The notes below the pieces were generated by a model, which ran no database searches, was not told the origin of the DNA, and saw only the letters and a list, made by a program, of their open reading frames with translations. The position numbers and the translations under genes were made by a program. Shown here piece by piece: positions 15,458 to 23,309 of a stretch of 38,592 nt of DNA. Source of the DNA: Nitrospirota bacterium (GTDB taxonomy: Bacteria; Nitrospirota; Thermodesulfovibrionia; UBA6902); contig JACRPZ010000051.1 in assembly GCA_016222905.1 (NCBI GenBank), forward strand, positions 1 to 38,592, written 5' to 3'. The first letter of the stretch is position 1; each line of letters begins with the position of its first letter.

Positions 15458-15499
15458 TATTGTTGATTAACAACATGTTACGTATTAATCTTAACAATA
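15458..15499. terminator. Inverted repeats between convergent mazF and queC
   Basis: TATTGTT (15458-15464) pairs with AACAATA (15493-15499), and inside is TTGTT-GATT-AACAA (15460-15473). It could terminate from either side. TTGTTGATTAA here is an 11-base match to 8970-8980 at the other edge of the island. Confidence 0.4.
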
Positions 15500-15503
15500 C
15501 ACT

Positions 15504-16196
15504 TTAAGTGACAAGAGAGTCTTTAATTCCGGCTTCTTCAAAGCCACGCGCTCTTAAAAGACAGCTGTCACAGCGCAGACAGGGGACATATTGTCCGTTT
15601 TTCTGAACTGGGTCATAACAGCTCCATGTAAGCGAATAATCAACGCCGAGTTCAGTTCCCTTTTTGATAATCTCCGACTTGGTAAGATTTATTAGCGGCG
15701 TTCGTATATGAAACATCGCCCTTCCCTCAACAGAAGCCTTTGTGGCAAGGTTTGCCATATCTTCATATGCCTTGATGTATTCGGGCCTGCAATCAGGGTA
15801 ACCGCTGTAATCAACCGCATTGACCCCGATAAATATATCTTCCGAATTGATCGTCTCAGCCCATGCTAATGCAAAGGATAAAAATATTGTATTTCTTGCA
15901 GGCACATAAGTAACCGGTATAATATTTATTTCGGCAGCGTTATCCAGCCGCTCTTTCGGCACCTCCATATCCGACGTCAAGGCTGACCCTCCGATCTCTC
16001 TCATATCAAAGCGAATGATAAGATGCTTTTTAACTTCATATTTGGCTGCGATTCGCCGCGCTGATTCAAGCTCTACCCCGTGTTTCTGTCCATAGTCAAA
16101 GCTGAGGGCATAAATTTCAAACCCCTCAGCCTTTGCTATAGCCATAGAAGTGGTTGAATCAACGCCTCCGCTGAGCAGAATTATTGCAGGTTTCAT
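15504..16196 (-). CDS. queC: 7-cyano-7-deazaguanine synthase
   Basis: QueC converts 7-carboxy-7-deazaguanine to preQ0 using ATP and ammonia, a step in queuosine tRNA modification. The 230-residue protein is full length: the PP-loop LSGGVDSTT at residues 8-16, the SFDYGQKH substrate segment, [18 protein letters not shown], and the zinc site Cys193, Cys206, Cys209 and Cys212 (SCYDP, then CLRCDSC). It is the first housekeeping gene right of the integron-like island and has no other queuosine genes beside it. No preQ1 riboswitch is visible upstream. Confidence 0.97.
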   Translation of the reverse strand: MKPAIILLSGGVDSTTSMAIAKAEGFEIYALSFDYGQKHGVELESARRIAAKYEVKKHLIIRFDMREIGGSALTSDMEVPKERLDNAAEINIIPVTYVPARNTIFLSFALAWAETINSEDIFIGVNAVDYSGYPDCRPEYIKAYEDMANLATKASVEGRAMFHIRTPLINLTKSEIIKKGTELGVDYSLTWSCYDPVQKNGQYVPCLRCDSCLLRARGFEEAGIKDSLVT

Positions 16197-16253
16197 AATA
16201 ATTATTCAGATGACCGATAGGGGGAAAGCAATGCTCGGAAGGGATGTTCTGCA

Positions 16254-17303
16254 TCAATATACATCATCATCAGTACCCTCGATTCCATCCTGACCCATGC
16301 TGAAGAGGCTGAAGCCGTCCTTAGACAGTCTGTATATGTACGGCCTTCCCCATGAATCTTCCTCTTCCCCTATTATCTCTTTCTCGTCAGGATACCGGCC
16401 TTTTTCAATGAAATATATATCCGTTTTTTCTTTTAATCTCTCAATCTTTGAGTCAGCCCGCACGTGACTTAGAGCCCTGAAGGTATCAAAGACTCCTTTG
16501 AGAGCAACTATCAATACAATTGCCGCGATTATTAAGGTTGTTATTATAAAAGGCTTCTCAGATACACTTACCTGAACTACTTCTTCTTCCCTTAATTCCT
16601 TATAAAGGTCAATAACAGCAGGCGCTATGATGCCCTTCTCCTCAAGTGAGATCAGCGCCTTGGATGTATCAAAATCTCCTGACGGGCTTACGCTGATAAT
16701 TGTGCTGACATCGCTTACACCGTCTATAAGATTAAAAACGGCCATCTCGGTCTCGTCCAGCTGTCCCGGCTCCGGCTCTTTCCTAAGCTCAAATGTCGTA
16801 TCAAGATCAAGCTTTCCTTCAATCAGTGACCATTCATCAACAGTCCTGAGACCATCCATAAGCAGATGCTGAGTATCTATCGAAACAGGGAGTTCAGTGT
16901 CAGGGGAGATATCCTGCGCAATAAATTCATATCTGCCCTCTTTCCAGGCAAAAATATTTGCTATCGCTTCAGTAATTCGTTCCTTTATAGCCGCCTGAAG
17001 CACTTCTTCGGAAACCAGTCCGCGTCTTAAAAAGACTATACCGAGCTTTATCTTTTCTTCTTTCTGGATCTCCAAAGCAACGTTCAGGTTATCGGATGTT
17101 ATTAAGCCTTTCTTTACCAATATACTGCCGAGCTTGAAGTCCCCTAATTTTCTCTTGGACTCAACGCCTGAAATATTCCCGTTGATCAGGTTTATTTTTA
17201 CCGTGTCCTTATTGCCGATAACATTCAGCACGCCGCTCTTCTTCTGAAAGTATATCAACTGAAGAATATCAGCAAGCCCGAATTCCTCTAAAACGCCTTC
17301 CAT
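16254..17303 (-). CDS. DUF4388 (PATAN-type) protein with membrane anchor and pseudopilin-like tail
   Basis: A 349-residue multidomain protein. Residues 1-50 are a DUF4388 module (MEGVLEEFGLADILQLIYFQ, then GVLNV and INGNISGVES). Residues 50-130 contain helical pairs of the GspE N-terminal kind (LGSILVKKGLITSDNLNVAL and FLRRGLVSEEVLQAAIKER). A single membrane segment lies near 255-275 (PFIITTLIIAAIVLIVALKG). The C-terminal tail (DSWGRPYIYRLS, then FSLFSMGQDGIEGTDDD) closely resembles the calcium-binding end of GspG pseudopilins. I start at ATG 17303, three bases after the upstream stop with an AAGGTAG site; the longer frame to 17432 overlaps the upstream gene. Its role is unknown; signalling or surface assembly is possible. 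Confidence 0.8.
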   Translation of the reverse strand: MEGVLEEFGLADILQLIYFQKKSGVLNVIGNKDTVKINLINGNISGVESKRKLGDFKLGSILVKKGLITSDNLNVALEIQKEEKIKLGIVFLRRGLVSEEVLQAAIKERITEAIANIFAWKEGRYEFIAQDISPDTELPVSIDTQHLLMDGLRTVDEWSLIEGKLDLDTTFELRKEPEPGQLDETEMAVFNLIDGVSDVSTIISVSPSGDFDTSKALISLEEKGIIAPAVIDLYKELREEEVVQVSVSEKPFIITTLIIAAIVLIVALKGVFDTFRALSHVRADSKIERLKEKTDIYFIEKGRYPDEKEIIGEEEDSWGRPYIYRLSKDGFSLFSMGQDGIEGTDDDVY

Positions 17304-17305
17304 TG

Positions 17306-19105
17306 TCAATCTACCTTTCTTAAGATATGCATAACTACAGCAAAATAAAAAATAATAATGCCCGCTATTGACAGCCACGTAACAGTGTGAGCAAACGGCG
17401 CCATTATAACTGAAGGCATAAGGAGCCCCCATATGAAGGCAGATGATATGAGGAAAAGAAATAAGAATAAAAATAAGAAACCCGGAATAAGCTCATCAAA
17501 ATATATATGTCCACTGCCGGGAAGAAACAGAGTCATTATTCTTAATTTGTAATTCCTTTCCTCTCTATAACGATTTATCTCTATCTTCTTTGACATTCTG
17601 TCTTTGGGGTTGAGTTCAGTGGTACGGGAAAGGGTTTTATAACATTTGGGGCATATATCATCTTCTACGATCTCTTCTTCCTCGCAGCCGCTGCAAAGGA
17701 TCCTTCCGCATTTTTGACATCTAAATGCCTTATTAAGCGTCTTCTTGTCGTAAATGGTTACAGCGGCAGTTATCAGCAAAAGCAGGAATATGGCGAAAGG
17801 GGCCTGAACAAAAGTGAAGATGTTTCCGATCCGGCCTGAGAAAGCCTTGCCGGATATGCGTTGAAATGCCAAAACCCGTAATCCGTTATTGTCTATCACC
17901 TCGTCTACAACAGCGCTTTTGGCGGAATGACCTTTGATTATTGTGAATATAGCGACTTCATCAGCATTCACCTCAAGCGATTTTTTATAAAAAGCATCGG
18001 CATCTTTAAACTCAAAAAGCTCATTCTTTAACTGGCTCAGATTGTAATACGCGGAAGCCAGATCTCTCGACTTTAAAGATTTATCGTAGTGCAAGAATGC
18101 GTTTTTATAGTCGCCGAGGCCGACATAGCAGTTTGCCATATTGTTGTAAATTTTAGCGTCATTCCCCTTTCCAAGGAGATTCTCGTAAGTTTTTATTGCT
18201 TCATTATAATCGCCTTTTTGTTTCTTATATAACGCATATGAGAAAATGGTTTCATAATCCTCCTGCCCTTTCTCAAAGTAAGCGGTATTGCCATGATATA
18301 ACGTACTGTTGACATTGATAATGCTTCTCAAAGTGGCTTCACTGTGGGCATTAAGAAATGTGGAAAGGTAAGGGATAGTAAATATAGCCACAGCAGAGAT
18401 AAAGAAGAGGCTGTATAAAAGCGCTTTCTCTTTCTTCTTCAAATAGACCCAGAAAGGGAGCGTCAAGGCAAATATCCCGAATATCGGGCCGAGGAAAACA
18501 AGGATTACTGAGGGAAGCATAAGAAAGATCTTTTTCCGGTCTTCAATAATATCATGCAGATAGATTCTGAATTTGGATAGCGCCAGCAAGGCAATAAAAA
18601 TGCCTATGGCTGCGAATAAAGCTATATAAATACTGGCAAGCATCATGCCCGCTGTCTTGAATGACCACCAGAGGTTATCTGTAAGCGCTTTCCATGCATC
18701 AAGCACATAGCCCACAGAGCCGATAAAGCCTTTTGGAGAGAATGAGAAAGTTGCCTTTGCCATATTTAAATATGATTGCGGCAAATGGGGCGACAGTGCT
18801 ATAGCGGTTTCAAAAAAAGCGATTGCCTCTGTTTTTTGATCATTTTGCAAGGCCTCTTCACCCTTTTTAATAAGAGCGGTTGAGTACGGCTCCATGTTGG
18901 TGAACCTGTTATCAACTTTGTAATAAGATAATGACTTGAAATCAGTCAGCCGGGGCAAGGCATGATCAGTCTTTGCTGATTTATCTTCAGTATGAGTTAA
19001 CTCAGCGGTATTATTAATATGGTCATCCGAATAGACGTATTCAGATGACAGCAATATGCCGGCAGTGAAACAAAGAAAGAAGAGGTATCTTAATTTTCTA
19101 ATCAA
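17306..19105 (-). CDS. TPR membrane protein with zinc ribbon
   Basis: A 599-residue protein with an N-terminal signal/anchor (IRKLRYLFFLCFTAGILLSS), an extracytoplasmic TPR near residues 65-110, several membrane spans (about 155-250), a second block of TPRs (about 290-370: KKQKGDYNEAIKTYENLL, NNMANCYVGLGDYKNAFLHY and ELFEFKDADAFYKKSLEV), another span, a zinc ribbon with CQKCGRILCSGC and CPKC, and two C-terminal spans. I prefer the TTG at 19105 (AAAGGA 6 bases upstream) over the TTG at 19138 overlapping the plsY stop. No named family is recognised. It is coupled to plsY upstream and to the DUF4388 gene downstream. Confidence 0.75.
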   Translation of the reverse strand: MIRKLRYLFFLCFTAGILLSSEYVYSDDHINNTAELTHTEDKSAKTDHALPRLTDFKSLSYYKVDNRFTNMEPYSTALIKKGEEALQNDQKTEAIAFFETAIALSPHLPQSYLNMAKATFSFSPKGFIGSVGYVLDAWKALTDNLWWSFKTAGMMLASIYIALFAAIGIFIALLALSKFRIYLHDIIEDRKKIFLMLPSVILVFLGPIFGIFALTLPFWVYLKKKEKALLYSLFFISAVAIFTIPYLSTFLNAHSEATLRSIINVNSTLYHGNTAYFEKGQEDYETIFSYALYKKQKGDYNEAIKTYENLLGKGNDAKIYNNMANCYVGLGDYKNAFLHYDKSLKSRDLASAYYNLSQLKNELFEFKDADAFYKKSLEVNADEVAIFTIIKGHSAKSAVVDEVIDNNGLRVLAFQRISGKAFSGRIGNIFTFVQAPFAIFLLLLITAAVTIYDKKTLNKAFRCQKCGRILCSGCEEEEIVEDDICPKCYKTLSRTTELNPKDRMSKKIEINRYREERNYKLRIMTLFLPGSGHIYFDELIPGFLFLFLFLFLISSAFIWGLLMPSVIMAPFAHTVTWLSIAGIIIFYFAVVMHILRKVD

Positions 19106-19134
19106 CCAATATCCTTTCGTCAATCCAAAAGAAT

Positions 19135-19764
19135 TCAAGGCACTTTCGCGCCAATCCTCGATTCAGTTCCATTAATAAGTTTCTTTATATTTTCTTTATG
19201 CTTTAATACTATCAAAATTGCAAGTAATATTCCAAAAGAAATTTTAGCAAATGAACCGCCTGACAATAAATATATGAAAGGCAGGGAAAGAACCGCGCTT
19301 ATGGCGGCAAGCGAAGAATACCTTGTCAGGGCTGCGATTGATATCCAGATAAGCAAAACAACGGCAGCAGGCACCGGGCTGTAAACAGCAAGAACTCCAA
19401 AACCTGTAGCAACACCTTTGCCGCCTTTAAATGAGAGAAAGACCGGGAATACATGTCCGATCACAACTGTCAGACCTATAACCCCTTCCCATAATTCAGC
19501 GCCGGAGGCTGTTTTCCCAAGCACTGCCCTGAATATAAGGAGAGGTATCGCGCCTTTTAAAGAGTCTCCAAGAAGGGTCAATAAAGCCGGTATCCTGCCA
19601 GCTGTTCTAAGCACGTTTGTGGCGCCTATATTTTTACTTCCAGATGCTCTCAAATCTATACCCATTCTCTTTCCGATAAGCAGTCCGAAAGGTATGGAGC
19701 CGATGAGATAAGCAACAGGGATAAGAAGATACAGCGCCGGATATAAAATCAGGGAATCTGTCAC
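19135..19764 (-). CDS. plsY: Acyl-phosphate:glycerol-3-phosphate acyltransferase
   Basis: PlsY is an inner-membrane enzyme that transfers the acyl group of acyl phosphate to glycerol-3-phosphate, the first step of phospholipid synthesis. The 209-residue protein has five or so membrane segments and the three conserved motifs: GSIPFGLLIGKRMGIDLRASGSKN region (substrate loop with SGSKNIGATNVLR), the glycine-rich SFKGGKGVATGFG, and the C-terminal LKHKENIKKLINGTE. The start is the GTG at 19764, whose GTGA overlaps the pgsA stop; the longer frame would lie inside pgsA. Confidence 0.95.
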   Translation of the reverse strand: MTDSLILYPALYLLIPVAYLIGSIPFGLLIGKRMGIDLRASGSKNIGATNVLRTAGRIPALLTLLGDSLKGAIPLLIFRAVLGKTASGAELWEGVIGLTVVIGHVFPVFLSFKGGKGVATGFGVLAVYSPVPAAVVLLIWISIAALTRYSSLAAISAVLSLPFIYLLSGGSFAKISFGILLAILIVLKHKENIKKLINGTESRIGAKVP

Positions 19765-20285
19765 AAACGTTTTCCAAAAAGTATAAAGTATTGAACTCCG
19801 GAGAAGAGGCCGATAAGCATCGCGCCCCAAAGAAACGCTATGCCTATGCTGTATAAATCCATGCCGATAAATTGTGCCTTATCAACGAGCAGAACAAGAA
19901 TGGATGTTATCTGGGCACCCATCTTTATCTTGCCGCCTGCTTCAGCAGGTATAACAATATCTTTTGAGAGAGCAACAATTCTCAGAACAGTGACAGTAAA
20001 TTCCCTTGCGATGATTACGATCGCTATCCATGCCGGAACCAATTCCATGTCAACAAATATAATAAGAGCGGAGATCACAAGAAGCTTATCAGCAATAGGA
20101 TCAAGGATAATGCCGAATTGCGTCACCTGCTTTGACCTCCTTGCAATATATCCGTCAAGGAGATCTGTTACAGAAGCGATTGTGAAGATTACTGCTCCCA
20201 GCAAGGGATTTCTTGCAGCAACGAGAACAAAAAGGGGGATAAGAAGTATCCTGCTGAAAGTAATTGCTGTGGGCAGATTAAACAA
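19761..20285 (-). CDS. pgsA: CDP-diacylglycerol--glycerol-3-phosphate 3-phosphatidyltransferase
   Basis: PgsA makes phosphatidylglycerol phosphate at the inner membrane. The 174-residue protein has the complete CDP-alcohol phosphotransferase motif D41xxDGxxAR...G58xxxD62xxxD66 (DLLDGYIARRSKQ then FGIILDPIADK) and several membrane spans. The start is TTG at 20285 (MFNLPTAITFSRI), overlapping the kdsC stop by a few bases, so the genes are tightly coupled. Together with plsY it puts phospholipid synthesis in one operon with KDO synthesis. Confidence 0.95.
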   Translation of the reverse strand: MFNLPTAITFSRILLIPLFVLVAARNPLLGAVIFTIASVTDLLDGYIARRSKQVTQFGIILDPIADKLLVISALIIFVDMELVPAWIAIVIIAREFTVTVLRIVALSKDIVIPAEAGGKIKMGAQITSILVLLVDKAQFIGMDLYSIGIAFLWGAMLIGLFSGVQYFILFGKRL

Positions 20286-20823
20286 GAGACTCTCCTGACG
20301 CCTTTTGCCAGAGTCCGGCTGATTTCAATATCAAATCAGTGAACTCTCTTACCGCTCCCCTGCCGCCGTCCGTATTCATAACCATGTCAGCATGCTTTTT
20401 TGCCTCTTCATCTGCATCAGCAGGAACAGCGGAAAGCCCGGCTCTTTTCAAGAGCTCAATATCAACAATATCATCTCCCATGAACGCAACATTTTCATCT
20501 TTGTAATTGTATTTTTTTAATATCTTTTTGTAAACCTCTGATTTCTTATAAACCTTTTGGAACACGTCTGTAATGCCAAGCTCCTTTGCCCGGATATCAA
20601 CGACCTTTGATCTTCTGCCAGTAATTAGTCCAGTTTTTATCCCGGCTTTGCCGATCATCTTTATGCCGTGACCGTCACGAACATGAAAACTCTTAAATTC
20701 GTTCCCTTCGTTGTCAAGAATAATGCTGCCGTCCGTCATAACTCCGTCAACATCAAGGATGAGGAGTTTGATCTTCTTGGACTTTTCTATAATTGTTTTT
20801 TTTGTCTGTTTTATGGTCTTCAT
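20278..20823 (-). CDS. kdsC: 3-deoxy-D-manno-octulosonate 8-phosphate phosphatase
   Basis: KdsC is a cytoplasmic HAD-superfamily phosphatase that releases KDO from KDO-8-phosphate. The 181-residue protein has HAD motif I LLILDVDGVMTDG (nucleophile Asp24, acid/base Asp26), motif II in GLITGRRS, and the motif III/IV part VAFMGDDIVDIELL. Its ATG overlaps the kdsD stop by ATGA and its end overlaps pgsA. Confidence 0.95.
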   Translation of the reverse strand: MKTIKQTKKTIIEKSKKIKLLILDVDGVMTDGSIILDNEGNEFKSFHVRDGHGIKMIGKAGIKTGLITGRRSKVVDIRAKELGITDVFQKVYKKSEVYKKILKKYNYKDENVAFMGDDIVDIELLKRAGLSAVPADADEEAKKHADMVMNTDGGRGAVREFTDLILKSAGLWQKASGESLV

Positions 20824-21788
20824 ACTATCCCAGCCTTCAGAAGATCATGTAAATGGATAACGCCTTTAATGTTATCTCCCTCATCGGTTACCATCAGCAC
20901 CGTGATAGAGTATTTCTCCATTATTGATACGGCCTTTGCAGCGAGAATACTGCTTGTTATCGTCTTAGGTTTGGGTGTCATGACATCTCCTGCCTTAAGC
21001 AAGAAAAATTTGTCTCCCCATTTCTCAAGCCCTCTGCGCAGATCTCCGTCAGTTATGACGCCCTGCATTTTATTATTGCTGTCAGTAACTCCTGTAATTC
21101 CCAGCCGCTTGGAGGATATTTCAATGATAGCATCTTTCATGAGCGTGTCGAGGTTGACTGATGGCACGGCATCGCCTGTATGCATCAGGTCTTCTACTGT
21201 TGTAATAAGCCTGCGGCCGAGATTCCCTCCCGGATGAAAGAATGCAAAATCCTCCTTGCAAAAACCCCTTTTATTAAGCAGCGTCACTGCCAGCGCGTCT
21301 CCCATTGCAAGGGCCGCGGTTGTAGAAGCAGTAGGCGCAAGACCCATCGGACAAGCCTCCTCTTTCACTGAAACATCAAGCGAAACATCAGACGCCTTTG
21401 CAAGCGCGGATTGAGGATTTCCGGTCATCGCAATAATTTTAATATCCATCCTCTTTAAGGTTGGAAGTATCCTGATAAGCTCTTCAGTATCTCCGCTGTT
21501 TGATATTGCAAGCGCCACATCACCTTTTGAAACAACACCTATGTCGCCGTGGCTGCCTTCAGCAGGGTTGAGATAAAACGCCGGGGTGCCTGTGGACGCG
21601 AGAGTTGCCGCTATCTTTTTGCCGATAATGCCGGATTTGCCCATCCCCGTCACAACAACTTTACCGGTACACGCATACATTATTTCGATCGCTTGAATAA
21701 AGCTTTCATCAATGCGGTCAATCAGCGAGCTTACCGCTTCTGATTCTATCCTGAGTATATTCTTTGCCTGATTGATGATATCGTTCAT
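20820..21788 (-). CDS. kdsD: Arabinose-5-phosphate isomerase
   Basis: KdsD converts ribulose-5-phosphate to arabinose-5-phosphate, the first step to KDO. The 322-residue protein has an N-terminal SIS sugar isomerase domain (VVVTGMGKSGIIGKKIAATL, STGTPAFYLNPAEGSHGD and AISNSGDTEELIR) and a C-terminal pair of CBS domains (from about residue 200), the usual architecture. The start ATG at 21788 overlaps the kdsA stop (ATGA); the TTG six bases upstream is less likely. Confidence 0.96.
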   Translation of the reverse strand: MNDIINQAKNILRIESEAVSSLIDRIDESFIQAIEIMYACTGKVVVTGMGKSGIIGKKIAATLASTGTPAFYLNPAEGSHGDIGVVSKGDVALAISNSGDTEELIRILPTLKRMDIKIIAMTGNPQSALAKASDVSLDVSVKEEACPMGLAPTASTTAALAMGDALAVTLLNKRGFCKEDFAFFHPGGNLGRRLITTVEDLMHTGDAVPSVNLDTLMKDAIIEISSKRLGITGVTDSNNKMQGVITDGDLRRGLEKWGDKFFLLKAGDVMTPKPKTITSSILAAKAVSIMEKYSITVLMVTDEGDNIKGVIHLHDLLKAGIV

Positions 21789-22615
21789 CTCCAACCTTTC
21801 ACCAGCTGATTCAATTCCACCAGCCTCTTTGCCAATTCAAAAAAACTATCGAGACCCAGCATATTCGGCCCGTCGCAAAGGGCTTTATCAGGGTTCTCAT
21901 GAACCTCCATGAAAACTGCGTCGCAGCCTGTGGAAACAGCAGCCCTTGCAAGAGGCTCAATAAATTCCCTCTGACCTCCGGAGCAGCTGCCCTGACCTCC
22001 CGGCAATTGCACGCTGTGCGTTGCGTCATAGACAACCGGATAACCAAAACTCCGCATTACAGGGATCGAGCGCATATCAACAACAAGGTTATTGTATCCG
22101 AATGAAGCGCCTCTTTCAGTAATCATTATATTTTCATTGCCTGTTGAAACAGCCTTGTCAATAATATTATTCACATCATAAGGAGAGAGAAACTGCCCCT
22201 TCTTTATATTCACGGGTCTGCCGGTCTTTGCCGCTGCAACTATTATATCAGTCTGCCTGCAAAGGAAGGCGGGAATCTGAATGACGTCAAGCACCCCTGA
22301 ACTCTTTGTTATTTCGTCTGCCGAATGAATATCGGAAAGAACAGGAAGATTAAATTCTTTTTGGACCCTTAGAAGAATTCTCATCCCTTCATCAATGCCC
22401 GGGCCTCTGTAAGAATTTACTGATGTCCTGTTTGCTTTGTCGTAAGAACTTTTAAAGATGAAAGGGATATTGAGTTTTTCTGAGAAATCTTTAAGTTTTC
22501 CGGCAATACTTAAAGTTATTTCTTCGCTTTCAATAACGCAGGGGCCTGCAATAAAGGCAAGAGGATTCTGCCCGCCAATTGTGATATTTCCTATTTTTAT
22601 CTCTCTGGTTTTCAT
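21785..22615 (-). CDS. kdsA: 3-deoxy-8-phosphooctulonate synthase
   Basis: KdsA condenses arabinose-5-phosphate with phosphoenolpyruvate to give KDO-8-phosphate. The 276-residue protein is complete, with FKSSYDKANRTS, IQIPAFLCRQTD, NIKKGQFLSP, and DATHSVQLPG. The residue after AGP is Cys26 (AGPCVIES) where the E. coli enzyme has Asn, which marks the metal-dependent class of KDO8P synthases. It is the first gene of the run kdsA-kdsD-kdsC-pgsA-plsY-TPR-DUF4388, which shows that the organism makes lipopolysaccharide. Confidence 0.97.
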   Translation of the reverse strand: MKTREIKIGNITIGGQNPLAFIAGPCVIESEEITLSIAGKLKDFSEKLNIPFIFKSSYDKANRTSVNSYRGPGIDEGMRILLRVQKEFNLPVLSDIHSADEITKSSGVLDVIQIPAFLCRQTDIIVAAAKTGRPVNIKKGQFLSPYDVNNIIDKAVSTGNENIMITERGASFGYNNLVVDMRSIPVMRSFGYPVVYDATHSVQLPGGQGSCSGGQREFIEPLARAAVSTGCDAVFMEVHENPDKALCDGPNMLGLDSFFELAKRLVELNQLVKGWR

Positions 22616-22644
22616 TACGCAAAAAAAAGAAACTACAACGCACT

Positions 22645-22650
22645 ATTATA
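22645..22650 (-). promoter_or_regulatory. Candidate -10 box of the kdsA operon
   Basis: TATAAT on the minus strand, 30 bases before the kdsA start, in a 51-base gap. No convincing -35 hexamer is found 16-18 bases upstream, so the call rests on the -10 alone. Confidence 0.4.
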
Positions 22651-22666
22651 CAATAACTCATTAAAA

Positions 22667-23023
22667 TCATGAGGATAAAAAATAGTATGCCTGCTCTGCC
22701 TGCCTCAGGACACTGACCGCCTCATTGCATGATCTGCACGGGATAAGTTTTAAGATGATCGCGTCAAGGGGATGGTTCACTTCAGAAGCCTTTTTATCAG
22801 TGAACATTGAGATCATTCCGGCATGAGGGTCTTTCCTTCCCTTGTTTGCCGTATTAAATTCCCATATCGTCTTGTAGGGGATGACGCCTGCAAGGAGCTT
22901 TATTACCTTAATGCTTGGTTCAGGCGCAGTTGCTATGGATATGAGAATGCGTTCCCTGCTCCTGAACTTTATCTGGCAGAAACAAACCTTGTCGGTGTTT
23001 TTATACGCGATTAATTTAGTCAC
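22667..23023 (-). CDS. Hypothetical protein, 118 aa
   Basis: A small soluble protein that I do not recognise. It begins with GTG (MTKLIAYKNTDKVCFCQIKF) and has a beta-rich N-terminal half (RERILISIATAPEPSIKVIKL) and the segment GVIPYKTIWEFN; the C-terminal third contains CRSCNEA followed by a helix. There is no signal peptide, membrane span or obvious ribosome site. It lies upstream of the kdsA promoter on the same strand. Residue composition looks like a true protein, and the opposite-strand frame is shorter, but without homologs this stays tentative. Confidence 0.55.
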   Translation of the reverse strand: MTKLIAYKNTDKVCFCQIKFRSRERILISIATAPEPSIKVIKLLAGVIPYKTIWEFNTANKGRKDPHAGMISMFTDKKASEVNHPLDAIILKLIPCRSCNEAVSVLRQAEQAYYFLSS

Positions 23024-23098
23024 GCATTATTTTAACAAAGGAAGAAGCCATCTTCAATAAATGTGAACAATAGGGAAGAAAATGTTTACCATATCATG

Positions 23099-23127
23099 TT
23101 GACTTTTGACTATTTATAGTCTAAAAT
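23099..23127 (+). promoter_or_regulatory. sigma70-type promoter of the chemosensory operon with spacer palindrome
   Basis: TTGACT (23099-23104) and TAAAAT (23122-23127) are 17 bp apart, so transcription would start near 23134. The spacer holds a perfect inverted repeat GACTAT-TT-ATAGTC (23108-23121), a candidate operator. The resulting leader of about 240 bases contains the riboswitch and terminator. Confidence 0.6.
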
Positions 23128-23149
23128 TTATTCCATCTAAAATAAAACG

Positions 23150-23262
23150 TTACCGAAAAGAGCAAACTATCTGAAAGGATAGGGCGCAAAGCCACTTGCC
23201 CTAACGCCTTGCACAATATGGTGTGAGGAGACGTAATGGGTAGCAGGGTTACCGAAGTAGCA
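23150..23262 (+). ncRNA. GEMM-I riboswitch (c-di-GMP-I class; A at position 20, predicted GEMM-Ib/3',3'-cGAMP type)
   Basis: Cyclic dinucleotide aptamer in the leader of the chemosensory operon. The GEMM hallmarks are present in order: GAGCAAACTATC (23160-), hairpin CTATC-TGAAAG-GATAG with the GAAA tetraloop, GGGCGCAAAGCC (23182-23193), the tetraloop-receptor strands CCCTAA and TAATGG, a peripheral helix CCTTGCAC/GTGTGAGG, and GGGTAGC...GGGTTACCGA (23238-23255). Aligning by eye with the V. cholerae Vc2 aptamer, position 20 is A (23161), position 47 is A (23188) and position 92 is C (23252). G20 is found in c-di-GMP riboswitches and A20 in the GEMM-Ib riboswitches of Geobacter that prefer 3',3'-cGAMP. 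Class assignment is strong; ligand assignment is a prediction. Confidence 0.9.
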
Positions 23263-23270
23263 TATTAAAA

Positions 23271-23309
23271 TAGGCCCAAATCTTTTCGGTTTGGGTCTTT
23301 TGTTTTTAA
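23271..23309 (+). terminator. Intrinsic terminator, riboswitch expression platform
   Basis: AGGCCCAAA (23272-23280) pairs with TTTGGGTCT (23290-23298) around loop TCTTTTCGG, followed by TTTTGTTTTT. An outer stem CATATTAAAA (23261-23270) with TTTTAATATG (23304-23313) can extend it. It lies immediately after the aptamer and before the STAS gene, so ligand binding probably sets readthrough. Confidence 0.85.

Noticed and set aside
16197-16253. preQ1 riboswitch before queC
   Set aside because: The 57-base gap lacks the short stem and A-rich tail of preQ1 aptamers.
17304-17432. N-terminal extension of the DUF4388 protein
   Set aside because: It overlaps the upstream TPR gene by 127 bases and has no ribosome site; DUF4388 begins at the ATG at 17303.
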